64,000 nt of DNA from the NCBI GenBank assembly GCA_001899205.1, contig MKVL01000005.1:287084-351083 (forward strand), in the 5' to 3' direction. Position 1 is the first letter of the stretch. Every line of letters starts with the position of its first letter. The stretch comes from Mesorhizobium sp. 65-26. Its GTDB lineage: Bacteria; Pseudomonadota; Alphaproteobacteria; Rhizobiales; Rhizobiaceae. This document shows, piece by piece, positions 11,383 to 20,301 of the stretch. The translations under genes were made by a program, and so were the position numbers. Under the pieces are notes generated by a model that ran no database searches, had not been told where the DNA came from, and saw nothing but the letters and a program-made list of their open reading frames with translations.

Positions 11383-11498
11383 GCATGATCCCATCGGCGA
11401 GGGCCAGGGATCATGCTCGAACCTCCAGGGACGCCAGACCCCCTGCTCGGCGTCCCATCCGCGCGTGATCCCAAGGGGCGATCCCTGGGATCACGCGC
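11383..11498. repeat. Three tandem hairpins between convergent emrB-like and msrB genes
   Basis: Three perfect inverted repeats lie side by side in the 151-base gap: 11383-11392 with 11407-11416 (10 bp), 11428-11435 with 11449-11456 (8 bp), and 11461-11473 with 11486-11498 (13 bp). The first and third share the core TGATCCC/GGGATCA, so they look like copies of one short palindromic unit. They may act as a two-way terminator. Confidence 0.65.
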
Positions 11499-11528
11499 GG
11501 GTCTTCAATCCTGGAAGCGCTTAGCGTT

Positions 11529-12032
<504 letters not shown>

Positions 12033-12118
12033 GAGAAGCAGCCTCCATCTTCCGATCTTGCCTGGATTCTCCGTCACACGGAACTCAAATGCCGGTGACG
12101 GCCGGCCCCTGCCAAACC

Positions 12119-12142
12119 GCACCGCGCCGTGCGGCGCGGTGC
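12119..12142 (-). terminator. Hairpin downstream of the fasciclin gene
   Basis: A perfect 10-bp GC-rich stem (12119-12128 with 12133-12142) and a GTGC loop lie 48 bases past the fasciclin-gene stop and before msrB on the same strand, so the two genes are probably separate transcription units. Confidence 0.6.
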
Positions 12143-12189
12143 TTTCGACAGGGGCATCCGAGGCAGGTTCGCTGCCGACAGCCGGTTCG

Positions 12190-12747
12190 TTACATCTTCG
12201 GCAGAAGCACCTTGTCGATGACATGGATGACGCCGTTCGACTGCGCCACATCGGCGATCGTCACATTGGCGACATTGCCATTCTCGTCGGTCACAGTCAC
12301 CTTGCCGCCGTCGGCCTTGAGCGCCAGTTCGCAACCGCCGACGGTCTTGACCTTGTGGGTCCCGCCATCGTCCTTGGCCATTTTTTCGACATCGGCCGCC
12401 ATCGCCTTGGCGACGATGACATGGCAGGTCAGGATCTTGACGAGCTTGTCCTTGTTCTCAGGCTTGAGCAGGGTTTCGACCGTGCCCGCCGGCAAGGCGG
12501 CGAAGGCTTCATTGGTCGGGGCAAAGACGGTGAACGGGCCCGCTCCCTGCAACGTGTCGACGAGCCCGGCGGCCTTGACCGCCGCGACCAGCGTGGTGTG
12601 ATCCTTCGAATTGACGGCGTTCTCGACGATGTTCTTGCTGGCGTACATGGCGGCGCCGCCGACCATCGGATTTTCCGCGTAGGCGAGTGTGGCCACGGCG
12701 GAAATGGCGACCGCGCCGGCAAGAATAAGGGGTACGAATTTACGCAT
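12190..12747 (-). CDS. Exported fasciclin (FAS1) domain protein
   Basis: This 185-residue protein has a signal peptide (residues 1-24, [11 protein letters not shown] to TLAYA) and one FAS1 domain. The two conserved FAS1 blocks are visible: H1 with [16 protein letters not shown] (about 70-85) and H2 near the end, where [12 protein letters not shown] closes the protein. Bacterial FAS1 proteins are secreted adhesion or carbohydrate-interacting factors. AGAGGAAAT lies just upstream of the ATG at 12747. It sits 214 bases downstream of an anti-sigma/sigma pair on the same strand, the partners that control FAS1 proteins MPT70 and MPT83 in mycobacteria, which makes it the likely regulatory target here. 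Confidence 0.9.
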   Translation of the reverse strand: MRKFVPLILAGAVAISAVATLAYAENPMVGGAAMYASKNIVENAVNSKDHTTLVAAVKAAGLVDTLQGAGPFTVFAPTNEAFAALPAGTVETLLKPENKDKLVKILTCHVIVAKAMAADVEKMAKDDGGTHKVKTVGGCELALKADGGKVTVTDENGNVANVTIADVAQSNGVIHVIDKVLLPKM

Positions 12748-12888
12748 GACTTGATTTCCTCTGGTTTTATTTTCCCACCCTCGGGGACCTGAGGAGATAC
12801 GCAAGGCGTCAAGCTTAGTTTCATCCGCCTATTTATTTTATGATTTCGATCTACGCATCTTTTATGAAACTCGTGCAGATCTCCGTAT

Positions 12889-12919
12889 ATTTCGACAATC
12901 GCTCTCCGTGCGGAGATGG
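12889..12919 (-). promoter_or_regulatory. Candidate SigK-like promoter before the fasciclin gene
   Basis: On the minus strand CCATCT (12919-12914) is followed after 19 bases by CGAAAT (12894-12889). This resembles the CCATCC / CGAAT style of mycobacterial SigK promoters as I recall them. The spacer is longer than usual and the leader would be about 140 bases. Next to it is a perfect 6-bp palindrome (12904-12917). A weak candidate only. Confidence 0.25.
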
Positions 12920-12961
12920 ATTTCGATCCACCCGCGATATATGCCAACAATAGTTGTAAAA

Positions 12962-13684
12962 TCAGATACCCTTGAGATCGCCCGCTGCGACCACCGGTCC
13001 GGTCGGTTGCCCCGTCGGCGAACCACCCGCCGGCTCGAGGCTGACAGCGAGCACCGCGCCCTGAGCGAGCTTCTGCTGAACGGCCGGCGAAACAGCCATA
13101 TGGGCGGTCTGGCCGGCGGGAATGACGCCCATCGAGACCGGGGCGTTCTTGCCCTCGATCATCCACAGTTCGAAATCTTTTCCAGCGGCGCGCTGGCCCG
13201 ACACCAGCGACAAGCCGACCTCGCGGTGCGCGGCATCGTACACGGCAAGATACTTCACGTCGCTGCCATCCGCCGCCAGCGATGCGACCAGTTGCTGGCG
13301 AGGCGCCGGCGCGGGCGGATTGACGTAGGGCAGCGCGATGTAGATCGCGAGTGCCGCTACCGCGACGGCGGCAAGCCCGCGCCAGAAGGCGAGGCTCGAC
13401 CACAAGCCGGCGCGCCCTTGCTCTGACGCGGTGGTGGTCGAGGCGAAGAGACGACGGTCGACCGCCGCCTTGACCGTGGCCGGCGGCTCGACTTCGGCAT
13501 AGGCGGCAGCCAGCGGCGAGAAATGGACTTCCCAGCCGTCCACCAGCCGCGCGAAAGCGGGCTCGGCATCGACACGGCGCGCCACGATCTGGCGTTCGTC
13601 CGCCGGCAGCACGCCGAGGACGTATTCGGCGGCGATGATGTCGTCGCCTCCGCGTTCCGCTCCCGTGTCCTCAGCCAGTGTCAT
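12962..13684 (-). CDS. RskA-type anti-sigma factor
   Basis: This 240-residue membrane protein should bind and silence the ECF sigma factor encoded just upstream. The N-terminal part (about residues 10-50: IIAAEYVLGVLPADERQIVAR) is the cytoplasmic anti-sigma region. One membrane helix follows near residues 100-120 (GLAAVAVAALAIYIALPYV), and the C-terminal periplasmic domain (VKYLAVYDAAH to TGQPTGPVVAAG) matches the RskA domain. Its ATG at 13684 overlaps the sigma-factor stop by 4 bases, a common coupling for such pairs; a start 12 bases further upstream is possible but less likely. Release of the sigma factor probably needs proteolysis of this protein on an envelope signal. Confidence 0.9.
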   Translation of the reverse strand: MTLAEDTGAERGGDDIIAAEYVLGVLPADERQIVARRVDAEPAFARLVDGWEVHFSPLAAAYAEVEPPATVKAAVDRRLFASTTTASEQGRAGLWSSLAFWRGLAAVAVAALAIYIALPYVNPPAPAPRQQLVASLAADGSDVKYLAVYDAAHREVGLSLVSGQRAAGKDFELWMIEGKNAPVSMGVIPAGQTAHMAVSPAVQQKLAQGAVLAVSLEPAGGSPTGQPTGPVVAAGDLKGI

Positions 13685-14220
13685 CTTTCCAGGCACTCTC
13701 GCAATTTAAGCAGGCTGCGGCGCAGCCATGTACGCATCGTGTTGAGCGGAACGCCATGGCGTTCCGCGAGTTCGGCATAGCTCTCGCCGTTGAGATAGGC
13801 GCCCCGCACGGCCGCCGCGCGATCCTGCTCGAGTTCCTCAAGACAGTGATGGATACGCTCGGATTCGTCGCCCGCGACCGCCATGGCTTCGGGCCCCGGA
13901 GCGGGGTCGGCCACCTCGAGCGCGGCGTCGATGTCGGCTGTCGGCTTCCGGCGTGCCCTGATGCGATCGATCGCATGGTTGCGCGCGATCGCCACCAGCC
14001 AGGAAATCGGACTGAGGTCCGACACGGCAAAGCGATCGGCCTTCGTCCAGATCTTGACGAAGACTTCCTGCAGCGCTTCTTCCGCATCTCCCCGGTCATT
14101 CAAGACACGCAGGCAGACGCCGAAAAGTTTCGCGCTGGTCTGCCGGTAGAGCAGATCGAACGCGGCCCGGTCCTTCATCGAGGTCCGGACGATCAGCTTG
14201 CTGATGTCCTGCGGCGCCAT
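13681..14220 (-). CDS. ECF sigma factor, SigK-like (RskA partner)
   Basis: This 179-residue sigma-70 family factor has region 2 near residues 20-85 (FDLLYRQTSAKLFGVCLRV, then DAEEALQEVFVKIW and AIARNHAIDRIRA) and region 4 near 130-175, whose helix-turn-helix reads SYAELAERHGVPLNTMRTW. The RxWLRRSLLKLRECL ending is characteristic of the SigK/ECF19 type, which pairs with RskA-like anti-sigma factors, and such a gene follows immediately. There is no regulatory extension. Likely targets are its own operon and the adjacent fasciclin gene. Confidence 0.92.
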   Translation of the reverse strand: MAPQDISKLIVRTSMKDRAAFDLLYRQTSAKLFGVCLRVLNDRGDAEEALQEVFVKIWTKADRFAVSDLSPISWLVAIARNHAIDRIRARRKPTADIDAALEVADPAPGPEAMAVAGDESERIHHCLEELEQDRAAAVRGAYLNGESYAELAERHGVPLNTMRTWLRRSLLKLRECLER

Positions 14221-14234
14221 GCGGGCAAATTAGA

Positions 14235-14262
14235 AGATCGCGATGTTTTTGCAATGGGATGG
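14235..14262 (-). promoter_or_regulatory. Candidate autoregulatory promoter of the sigma-factor gene
   Basis: On the minus strand CCATCC (14262-14257) is followed after 16 bases by CGATCT (14240-14235), about 15 bases before the sigma-gene ATG. The ATCCATC core is shared with the site before the fasciclin gene, but the spacers differ (16 against 19), so the match may be chance. Confidence 0.25.
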
Positions 14263-14386
14263 ATGCGGCCATTGCGTGAACGCGCGGGGAGAGCTCCAAA
14301 GTGCTCGCTCCCGATCGCATTTGCCACGCCAGCTTTCCACCTGGCTGAAAAATACTCTACCTTGGCGCCCGGTCGGGAGGACAGGC

Positions 14387-15883
14387 ATGTCGGTCGAACG
14401 GATTCTTTGGCAGCAGGACGCAACCGGGCTTGCCGCGATGGTGCGCAACGGCGAGGTTTCCCCGCAAGAACTGACCGAGGCGGCGATCGCCCGCGCCCAG
14501 GCCACCCGATCCGACATCAACGCCATCGCCGAGCCGCTTTTCGACGCCGCGCGCGAACGGGCAAGGACGGTCGACCGCGCCTTGCCGCTGGCCGGCGTGC
14601 CCTTCGCGATCAAGGATCTCGGCATCGCCATCAAGGGCGTGCCGTCGCATGGCGGCAGCCGCATTCCCGCCTGGGTGCCCAGCGTCAATTCCGTACTGAC
14701 CGATCGCTACCTGGCGGCCGGGCTGATCCCGATCGCCACCAGCACCTCGCCCGAGCACGGGCTGCGGCTGATGACGGAATCGGCCGCCTTCGGCATCACC
14801 CGCAGTCCCTGGAACACCGGCCACACGACGGGCGGCTCGTCCGGGGGCGCGGCGGCGCTGGTGGCGGTGGGGGTGGTGCCCGTGGCGCACGCCTCCGATG
14901 GCGGCGGCTCGATCCGCGTGCCCTCGGCCTGCAGCGGTCTGGTGGGCTTGAAGACCTCGCGCGGCCGCACGCCATTGACGCCGCTGGTGAGCGAAAGCTG
15001 GTACGGCATGGTGGTCGACCACGTCGTCTCGCGCTCGGTGCGCGACACCGCGCTGCTGCTCGATCTCACCCATGGGCCGGACGCGCTCGCGCCCTATGAC
15101 GCGCGGCCGCCAAAGGGGTCTTTCGCCGCAGCGGCGGCGCGCGACCCCGGCCGGCTGACGCTCGCCGTCTACAGGGGTTCACCCCTCGGCCTGCCGATCT
15201 CGGCCGATACGCTTGCCGCGCTGGACACCGCCGTCGCGCTGGCGCGGGAAGGCGGCCATACGGTGGAGGAAATCGACCTGCCCTATATCGGCCGCGACTT
15301 CGTCGCCGATTTCTGCAGGACGGTCGCCTCGGCCGTCGCCGGCACGATGCGCGCCGAGGCGCTGCGGCTCGGTCGCTCCGTTTCCGCCGATATCGAGCGC
15401 TCCACCCGCGTGCTCAAGCGACTCGGCGAACTGCTCTCGGCCGGCGAGGTCTATGCCGGCGTACAGCGCTTGCACACGACATCGCGCCGGCTGATCAGCG
15501 AGACCGCCCGCTTCGACGCGGTGCTGATGCCGATCATCGCCCACCCGCCGCTTGCCTGCGGCGCCATGAACCCGAAGGGCGTCGACGAACTGATCGAGAA
15601 CCTGCTCGACAAGCTGCATCTGACGAGGCTGCTGAAGGTCGAGGCGCTGTTCGGCCAGTTGATGGACAAGAGCCTGTGGTTCACCCACTGGCCGGCAATC
15701 CAGAACGTCTCGGGGCAGCCCTCGATCGCGCTGCCGGTGCATGTGACCGCGGCCGGCCTGCCGCTTGGCATCCAGGCGGCCGGCCGGCCGGGCGACGAGG
15801 AGACGCTGCTGTCCTTCGCGGCGCAGATGGAAAGGATCTCCGGCTGGCCGGGCAGGCGGGCGCCGCTGAAGATGCCGTCGTGA
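14387..15883 (+). CDS. Amidase signature family hydrolase
   Basis: This 498-residue enzyme has the Ser-cisSer-Lys triad regions: Lys in PFAIKDLG (near residue 71), a Gly/Ser-rich loop GHTTGGSSGGAA (near 146-157) and the nucleophile segment DGGGSIRVP just after it. The length fits the family (GatA-like amidases and acylamidases). It hydrolyses amide bonds, but the substrate is not evident. The ATG at 14387 is preceded by GGGAGG at 14375-14380. It is divergent from the sigma-factor gene and about 190 bases upstream of argB. It is not part of a gatCAB operon, so a tRNA role is unlikely. Confidence 0.88.
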   Translation: MSVERILWQQDATGLAAMVRNGEVSPQELTEAAIARAQATRSDINAIAEPLFDAARERARTVDRALPLAGVPFAIKDLGIAIKGVPSHGGSRIPAWVPSVNSVLTDRYLAAGLIPIATSTSPEHGLRLMTESAAFGITRSPWNTGHTTGGSSGGAAALVAVGVVPVAHASDGGGSIRVPSACSGLVGLKTSRGRTPLTPLVSESWYGMVVDHVVSRSVRDTALLLDLTHGPDALAPYDARPPKGSFAAAAARDPGRLTLAVYRGSPLGLPISADTLAALDTAVALAREGGHTVEEIDLPYIGRDFVADFCRTVASAVAGTMRAEALRLGRSVSADIERSTRVLKRLGELLSAGEVYAGVQRLHTTSRRLISETARFDAVLMPIIAHPPLACGAMNPKGVDELIENLLDKLHLTRLLKVEALFGQLMDKSLWFTHWPAIQNVSGQPSIALPVHVTAAGLPLGIQAAGRPGDEETLLSFAAQMERISGWPGRRAPLKMPS

Positions 15884-16070
15884 TGACGAGCGTGTGAGAC
15901 GCGTGAATATGACAGCAAAGCCATTTGCGGCCCGCGTCAATTCCCGCTAAGACGCCGCCGTCTTTTACGTTGCACGTCGCTCCGGAGACCCGACGGTTTC
16001 GAGCGGCTTGCAAGAGCCAACTCGAAGCGCGCGGCGTTCCGGCCAGGACGCGCTTCCGAAGCCGGGAGCC

Positions 16071-16964
16071 ATGCCTATGACGGACGCCACCGCCGAGATG
16101 CAGGCCGCCCTGCTTTCCAGGGCGCTGCCCTACATGCAGCGCTACGAACACAAGACGGTCGTGGTGAAATATGGCGGCCACGCCATGGGCGACACCGAGC
16201 TCGGCCGAGCTTTCGCCCGCGACATCGCGCTGCTCAAGCAGTCCGGCGTCAACCCGATCGTGGTCCATGGCGGCGGTCCGCAGATCGGCGCCATGCTTTC
16301 CAAGATGGGCATCGAATCCAAGTTCGAGGGCGGCCTGCGCGTCACCGACCAGAAGACGGTCGAGATCGTCGAGATGGTGCTGGCCGGCTCGATCAACAAG
16401 GAGATCGTGGCGCTGATCAACGCCGAGGGTGAATGGGCGATCGGCCTGTGCGGCAAGGACGGCAACATGGTGTTCGCCGAAAAGGCGCGCAAGACCATGA
16501 TCGACCCCGACTCCAACATCGAGCGCGTGCTCGATCTCGGCTTCGTCGGCGAGCCTGTCGAGGTCGACCGCACGCTGCTCGACCTGCTCGCGCGCTCCGA
16601 GATGATCCCGGTGCTGGCGCCGGTCGCGCCGGGCCGCGACGGCCATACCTACAACATCAATGCAGATACGTTTGCGGGCGCCATCGCGGGTGCATGCCGC
16701 GCCTCGCGCCTGCTGTTCCTCACCGACGTGCCGGGCGTGCTCGACAAGGACAAGAAGCTGATCGACGAGTTGACGGTCGCCGAGGCGAAAGCGCTGATCA
16801 AGGACGGCACGGTGTCCGGCGGCATGATCCCGAAGGTCGAGACCTGCATCGAGGCGATCGAGCGCGGCGTCGAGGGTGTCGTCATCCTCAACGGCAAGAC
16901 ACCGCACTCGGTGCTGCTTGAGCTGTTCACCGAGCACGGCGCCGGGACGCTGATCGTTCCCTGA
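16071..16964 (+). CDS. argB: Acetylglutamate kinase
   Basis: This 297-residue kinase phosphorylates N-acetyl-L-glutamate, the second step of arginine synthesis. It shows the amino-acid kinase fold: [10 protein letters not shown] near residues 28-37 for ATP phosphate binding, the [13 protein letters not shown] loop (about 62-74), and [16 protein letters not shown] (about 193-208) with the catalytic region. [14 protein letters not shown] near the C-terminus is the ArgB nucleotide lysine region. Two starts are possible: ATG 16071 and ATG 16077, the latter better spaced from GGGAG at 16064-16068. Length matches alphaproteobacterial ArgB. Confidence 0.95.
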   Translation: MPMTDATAEMQAALLSRALPYMQRYEHKTVVVKYGGHAMGDTELGRAFARDIALLKQSGVNPIVVHGGGPQIGAMLSKMGIESKFEGGLRVTDQKTVEIVEMVLAGSINKEIVALINAEGEWAIGLCGKDGNMVFAEKARKTMIDPDSNIERVLDLGFVGEPVEVDRTLLDLLARSEMIPVLAPVAPGRDGHTYNINADTFAGAIAGACRASRLLFLTDVPGVLDKDKKLIDELTVAEAKALIKDGTVSGGMIPKVETCIEAIERGVEGVVILNGKTPHSVLLELFTEHGAGTLIVP

Positions 16965-16970
16965 TAGTCG

Positions 16971-18527
16971 TCAGCCGGCTAATCTTCCCTCAGGCGCGTG
17001 CGGCGGAACGGGCACGCGCGGCCTGACAACCCGCGCGGCGATCATCGATTCTTCCTCGGCATCTTGCGGCGCGCCCCAGAACTTGGCGAGCGTCGGTCCG
17101 TCGCTCACGCGGTTGTCGCTGGTGAGAAAGCCCCAGACCTCGCGGAACCAGACGCGGCGCCCCATCTTCGTGTACCAGCGCATCGAATGGCGCTGCTCGG
17201 GATCGGGATGAAACAGGATGCGCGCCAGCGCCTTCGGCCTCGATTGCACGGCGATTTCGATCAGCTTCACGGCGAAGAACAGCATCCAGGGCTGCAGCCG
17301 GGTCATCGCCAGCACCTGGTGCTTGTAGTCCCAGAGCCGCACGTCGCGCTGGATCACCTTGCGGTCGCTCGCCATGCGAAAGAACGGCGTCCAGCGATGC
17401 GGCGTCACGTAGAGCGCCTGGATCTGGTCGGGATCATAGGCGATGAGTTGGCGAAAGCCGCGCCAGAGATCGCGCAAGGTTTCGTCCTCGAAGCCGGCGA
17501 CCCAGGTCGCCATCGACAGAATGCCATGCCGACGCAGCAGCCGGATCGCTTCGCGATCGGATTTCGTGCTGCCGCCCTTGCGGATCAGCGACAGTGTTTC
17601 CTCGTCGGTGTTTTCCATGCCGAGCAGCCAGCGGATGACGCCGGCCCTGCGGTAAAGATGCAGGATGTCGGCGTCGCGCACGATGTCGTCGGCGCGCGTC
17701 GAGCCGACGATCAGCACCGGCACGTTCTCGGCGATCATGGCGTCCAGGAAAGCGCGCCAGGCCTTCTTCGAGGAGGTCGGATTCTCGTCCGCCAGGTTGA
17801 TCAGCTCGACGCCGTGCACGCGGTGCAGCCAGGCGATCTCCTTGGCGAACCTGACCGGGTCGCGGTGGCGCCAACGGGTCCAGAAGCCGCGCTGACCGCA
17901 ATAGTTGCACAGATGCGGGCAGCCGCGCGAAAACTGCATGACGACCGCGCGCTTGCCGCCCCAGTAGGAATAGCGGCTGATATCGATCAGTTCCCAGCCG
18001 ACGCGATAGGCGTCGAGATCCGAAATGGTCGCGGCGGGCTGTGTAGCAAAGGGACGTCCAAGGTCGTCGCGACAGGCGATGCCGGCCACGCTCGACACCG
18101 GTTGGCGCATCTCGACCGCCTCCACCAAGGCGGTCGCGGTCGCTTCGCCCTCGCCTCGCACGATGAAGTCGAACACATCCGTTTCCGCGAGGATGTCGCG
18201 CCAGTGATAGGTCGGGAAGACCCCGCCATAGATGATCAGGGGCGCCGGCGCCCGCGCCTTGATCATTCGCGCGATCTCCAGCGCGGTCGGATGCGCGGAG
18301 GTGGAGCCGGAATGACCGATCAGGACGAAATCGGGATCGTCGCGCAGGGCTTGCTCGACCAGCGTCGGAAGCGGCATCGGCCCGAACTCGGCGTCGACCA
18401 GTCGCACCTGATGGCCGGAATCGAGCAGCGGACCGCCGATCGCCAGCAGGCCGAGTGGCGGCAGATGATCGTCCGGGACGCGGCTGCCGATGGCCGTATG
18501 CGGCGGATTGATCAGGACGATATTCAT
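16971..18527 (-). CDS. B12-binding-domain radical SAM protein, BchE-like
   Basis: This 518-residue protein has an N-terminal Rossmann-type cobalamin-binding domain (about 1-140; NIVLINPPH, FVLIGHSGSTSAHP, then IIYGGVFPTY) and a radical SAM barrel with the 4Fe-4S motif Cys203-x3-Cys207-x2-Cys210 in SRGCPHLCNYC. The layout and the following LINLADENPT and LLGMEN strands parallel BchE, the oxygen-independent Mg-protoporphyrin ester cyclase. The classical DxHxxG cobalamin ligand motif is absent, as in many of this family. No other bch, puf or magnesium-chelatase genes are nearby, so chlorophyll synthesis is not implied; it may modify another hydrophobic or porphyrin substrate. The gene converges on argB with a 6-base gap. 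Confidence 0.85.
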   Translation of the reverse strand: MNIVLINPPHTAIGSRVPDDHLPPLGLLAIGGPLLDSGHQVRLVDAEFGPMPLPTLVEQALRDDPDFVLIGHSGSTSAHPTALEIARMIKARAPAPLIIYGGVFPTYHWRDILAETDVFDFIVRGEGEATATALVEAVEMRQPVSSVAGIACRDDLGRPFATQPAATISDLDAYRVGWELIDISRYSYWGGKRAVVMQFSRGCPHLCNYCGQRGFWTRWRHRDPVRFAKEIAWLHRVHGVELINLADENPTSSKKAWRAFLDAMIAENVPVLIVGSTRADDIVRDADILHLYRRAGVIRWLLGMENTDEETLSLIRKGGSTKSDREAIRLLRRHGILSMATWVAGFEDETLRDLWRGFRQLIAYDPDQIQALYVTPHRWTPFFRMASDRKVIQRDVRLWDYKHQVLAMTRLQPWMLFFAVKLIEIAVQSRPKALARILFHPDPEQRHSMRWYTKMGRRVWFREVWGFLTSDNRVSDGPTLAKFWGAPQDAEEESMIAARVVRPRVPVPPHAPEGRLAG

Positions 18528-18645
18528 GGCGGACCTCCGATAATGATGGTCCGCTCGTCCTAGCCGCCGATCCCGATCCGGGCTGAGGCGTCGTTCAGCA
18601 GTTTCGGTGCAGCTTTCCCGTAGAATTGACCCCTGCCGGACCGAC

Positions 18646-19122
18646 TCACCGCTTCAGATGGGCGAGCGGCACATGCCCGGGCCCCTTGATGTTCTGCAGC
18701 ACGAGCTGGGTATGCACGTCACGCACGCCGGGAAGCCGCATCAGCCGGTGCATGACGAAGTCGTTGAGGTCGTCGACCGACGGCACCATGACATGCATGA
18801 GGAAGTCGTGGTCGCCCGTCATGGTCCAGCAGGAAGACACCTCGTCCATGCGCCGCACGGCATCGATGAAGGTCTCGGGCGAGCCGTCGCTGTGGCTCAC
18901 CAGGCGCACCTGGATGAACACCTCGACCATGAGGCCGACGGCGCGGCGGCTGAGCACGGCGGTGAACCCCTTGACGATGCCGGCCGCCTGCAGCGCCTCG
19001 AAACGGCGGGCGCAAGGCGTGGTCGACAGGCCGATCTCCTGAGCGAGCTCGGAGACGGGCTTGCGGCCATCATGCTGCAAAATGTCGAGCATCTTGATCT
19101 CGAAGTCGTCAAAGTGAGGCAT
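18646..19122 (-). CDS. Lrp/AsnC family transcriptional regulator
   Basis: This 158-residue regulator has an N-terminal winged helix-turn-helix (residues 5-60, with VSELAQEIGLSTTPCARRFEAL cut here in prose as VSELAQEIGLS and TTPCARRFEAL) and a C-terminal RAM ligand domain (SHSDGSPETFIDAVRRM, then HVMVPSVDDLNDFVM). The ATG at 19122 is spaced about 7 bases from GGAGA; an upstream GTG at 19128 is also in frame. It is divergent from a phenylalanine hydroxylase gene with a 139-base gap and probably controls it in response to an aromatic amino acid, as Lrp-type regulators commonly do for adjacent catabolic genes. Confidence 0.9.
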   Translation of the reverse strand: MPHFDDFEIKMLDILQHDGRKPVSELAQEIGLSTTPCARRFEALQAAGIVKGFTAVLSRRAVGLMVEVFIQVRLVSHSDGSPETFIDAVRRMDEVSSCWTMTGDHDFLMHVMVPSVDDLNDFVMHRLMRLPGVRDVHTQLVLQNIKGPGHVPLAHLKR

Positions 19123-19261
19123 CTTCACTCTCCAAATGCATTCTGGGAGTGTTTATTACCTCAAATCCCGCATCCGATCCATCATCGAGGCGAATTCCCC
19201 TCGGCCAGGCGCGCTAGCATGCCGGCAAGATACGCCATTCATGATTTGCGAGGAGAAAACC

Positions 19262-20098
19262 ATGACGACGATGAGCGTTGCCGAATATGCCCGCGACTGC
19301 GCGGCCCAGGGCCTGCGCGGCGATTATTCGGTGTGCCGAGCCGACTTCACCGTGGCGCAGGACTACAACTACTCGGCCGACGAACAGGCGGTGTGGCGCA
19401 CGCTCTGCGACCGCCAGACGAAGCTGACACGGAAGCTTGCCCATCGCTCCTATCTCGACGGCGTCGAGAGGCTCGGCCTGCTCGACCGCATTCCTGACTT
19501 CGACGACATCAGCGCGCGGCTGGAAAAACTGACCGGCTGGCGGATCGTCGCCGTGCCCGGGCTCATTCCCGCGGCGCCGTTCTTCGACCATCTGGCCAAC
19601 CGGCGCTTTCCCGTCACCAACTGGCTGCGCAGCAAGGAAGAGCTCGACTACATCGTCGAGCCGGACATGTTTCACGACTTCTTCGGCCATGTGCCGATCC
19701 TGACGCAGCCGGTGTTCGCCGACTTCATGCAGATGTATGGGCAAAAGGCCGAGGACGTGATCGCGCTGGGCGGCGACGAGATGATCACGCGGCTCTACTG
19801 GTACACGGCCGAATACGGCCTGATCCAGGACGCAGGCCAGCCGCTGAAAGCGTTCGGCGCTGGATTGATGTCGTCCTTCACCGAACTGCAGTTCGCCGTT
19901 GAGGGCAAGGACGCGCACCACGTGCCGTTCGACCTCGAGACGGTGATGCGTACCGGCTACGAGATCGACAAGTTCCAGCGCGCCTATTTCGTGCTGCCGT
20001 CGTTCGACGTGCTGCGCGATGCCTTTCAGCATGCCGATCTCGGCGCGATCGTCGCGCGCCGCAAGGGCCAGCCGGCGCTGGATCCGGCCACAGTCTAG
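19262..20098 (+). CDS. phhA: Phenylalanine 4-monooxygenase
   Basis: This 278-residue iron- and pterin-dependent enzyme hydroxylates phenylalanine to tyrosine. The three iron ligands are His138 and His143 in HDFFGHVP and Glu184 in YWYTAEYGL. The length fits bacterial PhhA, which lacks the N-terminal regulatory domain of animal enzymes. The ATG at 19262 follows GAGGAG (19250-19255); a Met seven codons upstream is possible but has no site. No pterin carbinolamine dehydratase gene (phhB) is adjacent. The divergent Lrp-type regulator is the likely controller. Confidence 0.95.
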   Translation: MTTMSVAEYARDCAAQGLRGDYSVCRADFTVAQDYNYSADEQAVWRTLCDRQTKLTRKLAHRSYLDGVERLGLLDRIPDFDDISARLEKLTGWRIVAVPGLIPAAPFFDHLANRRFPVTNWLRSKEELDYIVEPDMFHDFFGHVPILTQPVFADFMQMYGQKAEDVIALGGDEMITRLYWYTAEYGLIQDAGQPLKAFGAGLMSSFTELQFAVEGKDAHHVPFDLETVMRTGYEIDKFQRAYFVLPSFDVLRDAFQHADLGAIVARRKGQPALDPATV

Positions 20099-20218
20099 GA
20101 TCTCATCCCAAGGCGCGACCGCATCCGGGCGGATGCCGGGCGCCAGGATAACGGGAGCATGGCGCCGAATGCGGTTCCGGCGCCCTGCTTCAGGGTCGGT
20201 TTCGCCCGCCGACCTTCA

Positions 20219-20253
20219 GGACGGTCCGGTCGCTGCGGGCGGCCGGACCGTCC
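20219..20253. terminator. Hairpin between convergent phhA and marR-type genes
   Basis: A perfect 11-bp stem (20219-20229 with 20243-20253) with a 13-base loop sits in the 203-base gap between two convergent genes. The rest of that gap holds shorter GC-rich inverted repeats and no visible gene. Confidence 0.6.
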
Positions 20254-20301
20254 TGGGTGCGAAGACCGCGACGATCGCTTCCGCCCGCCAGCGATCCGGG
20301 A

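Noticed and set aside
16971-18527. Assigning the radical SAM gene as bchE
   Set aside because: Similarity is in layout only and no other bacteriochlorophyll gene is present, so the symbol was withheld.
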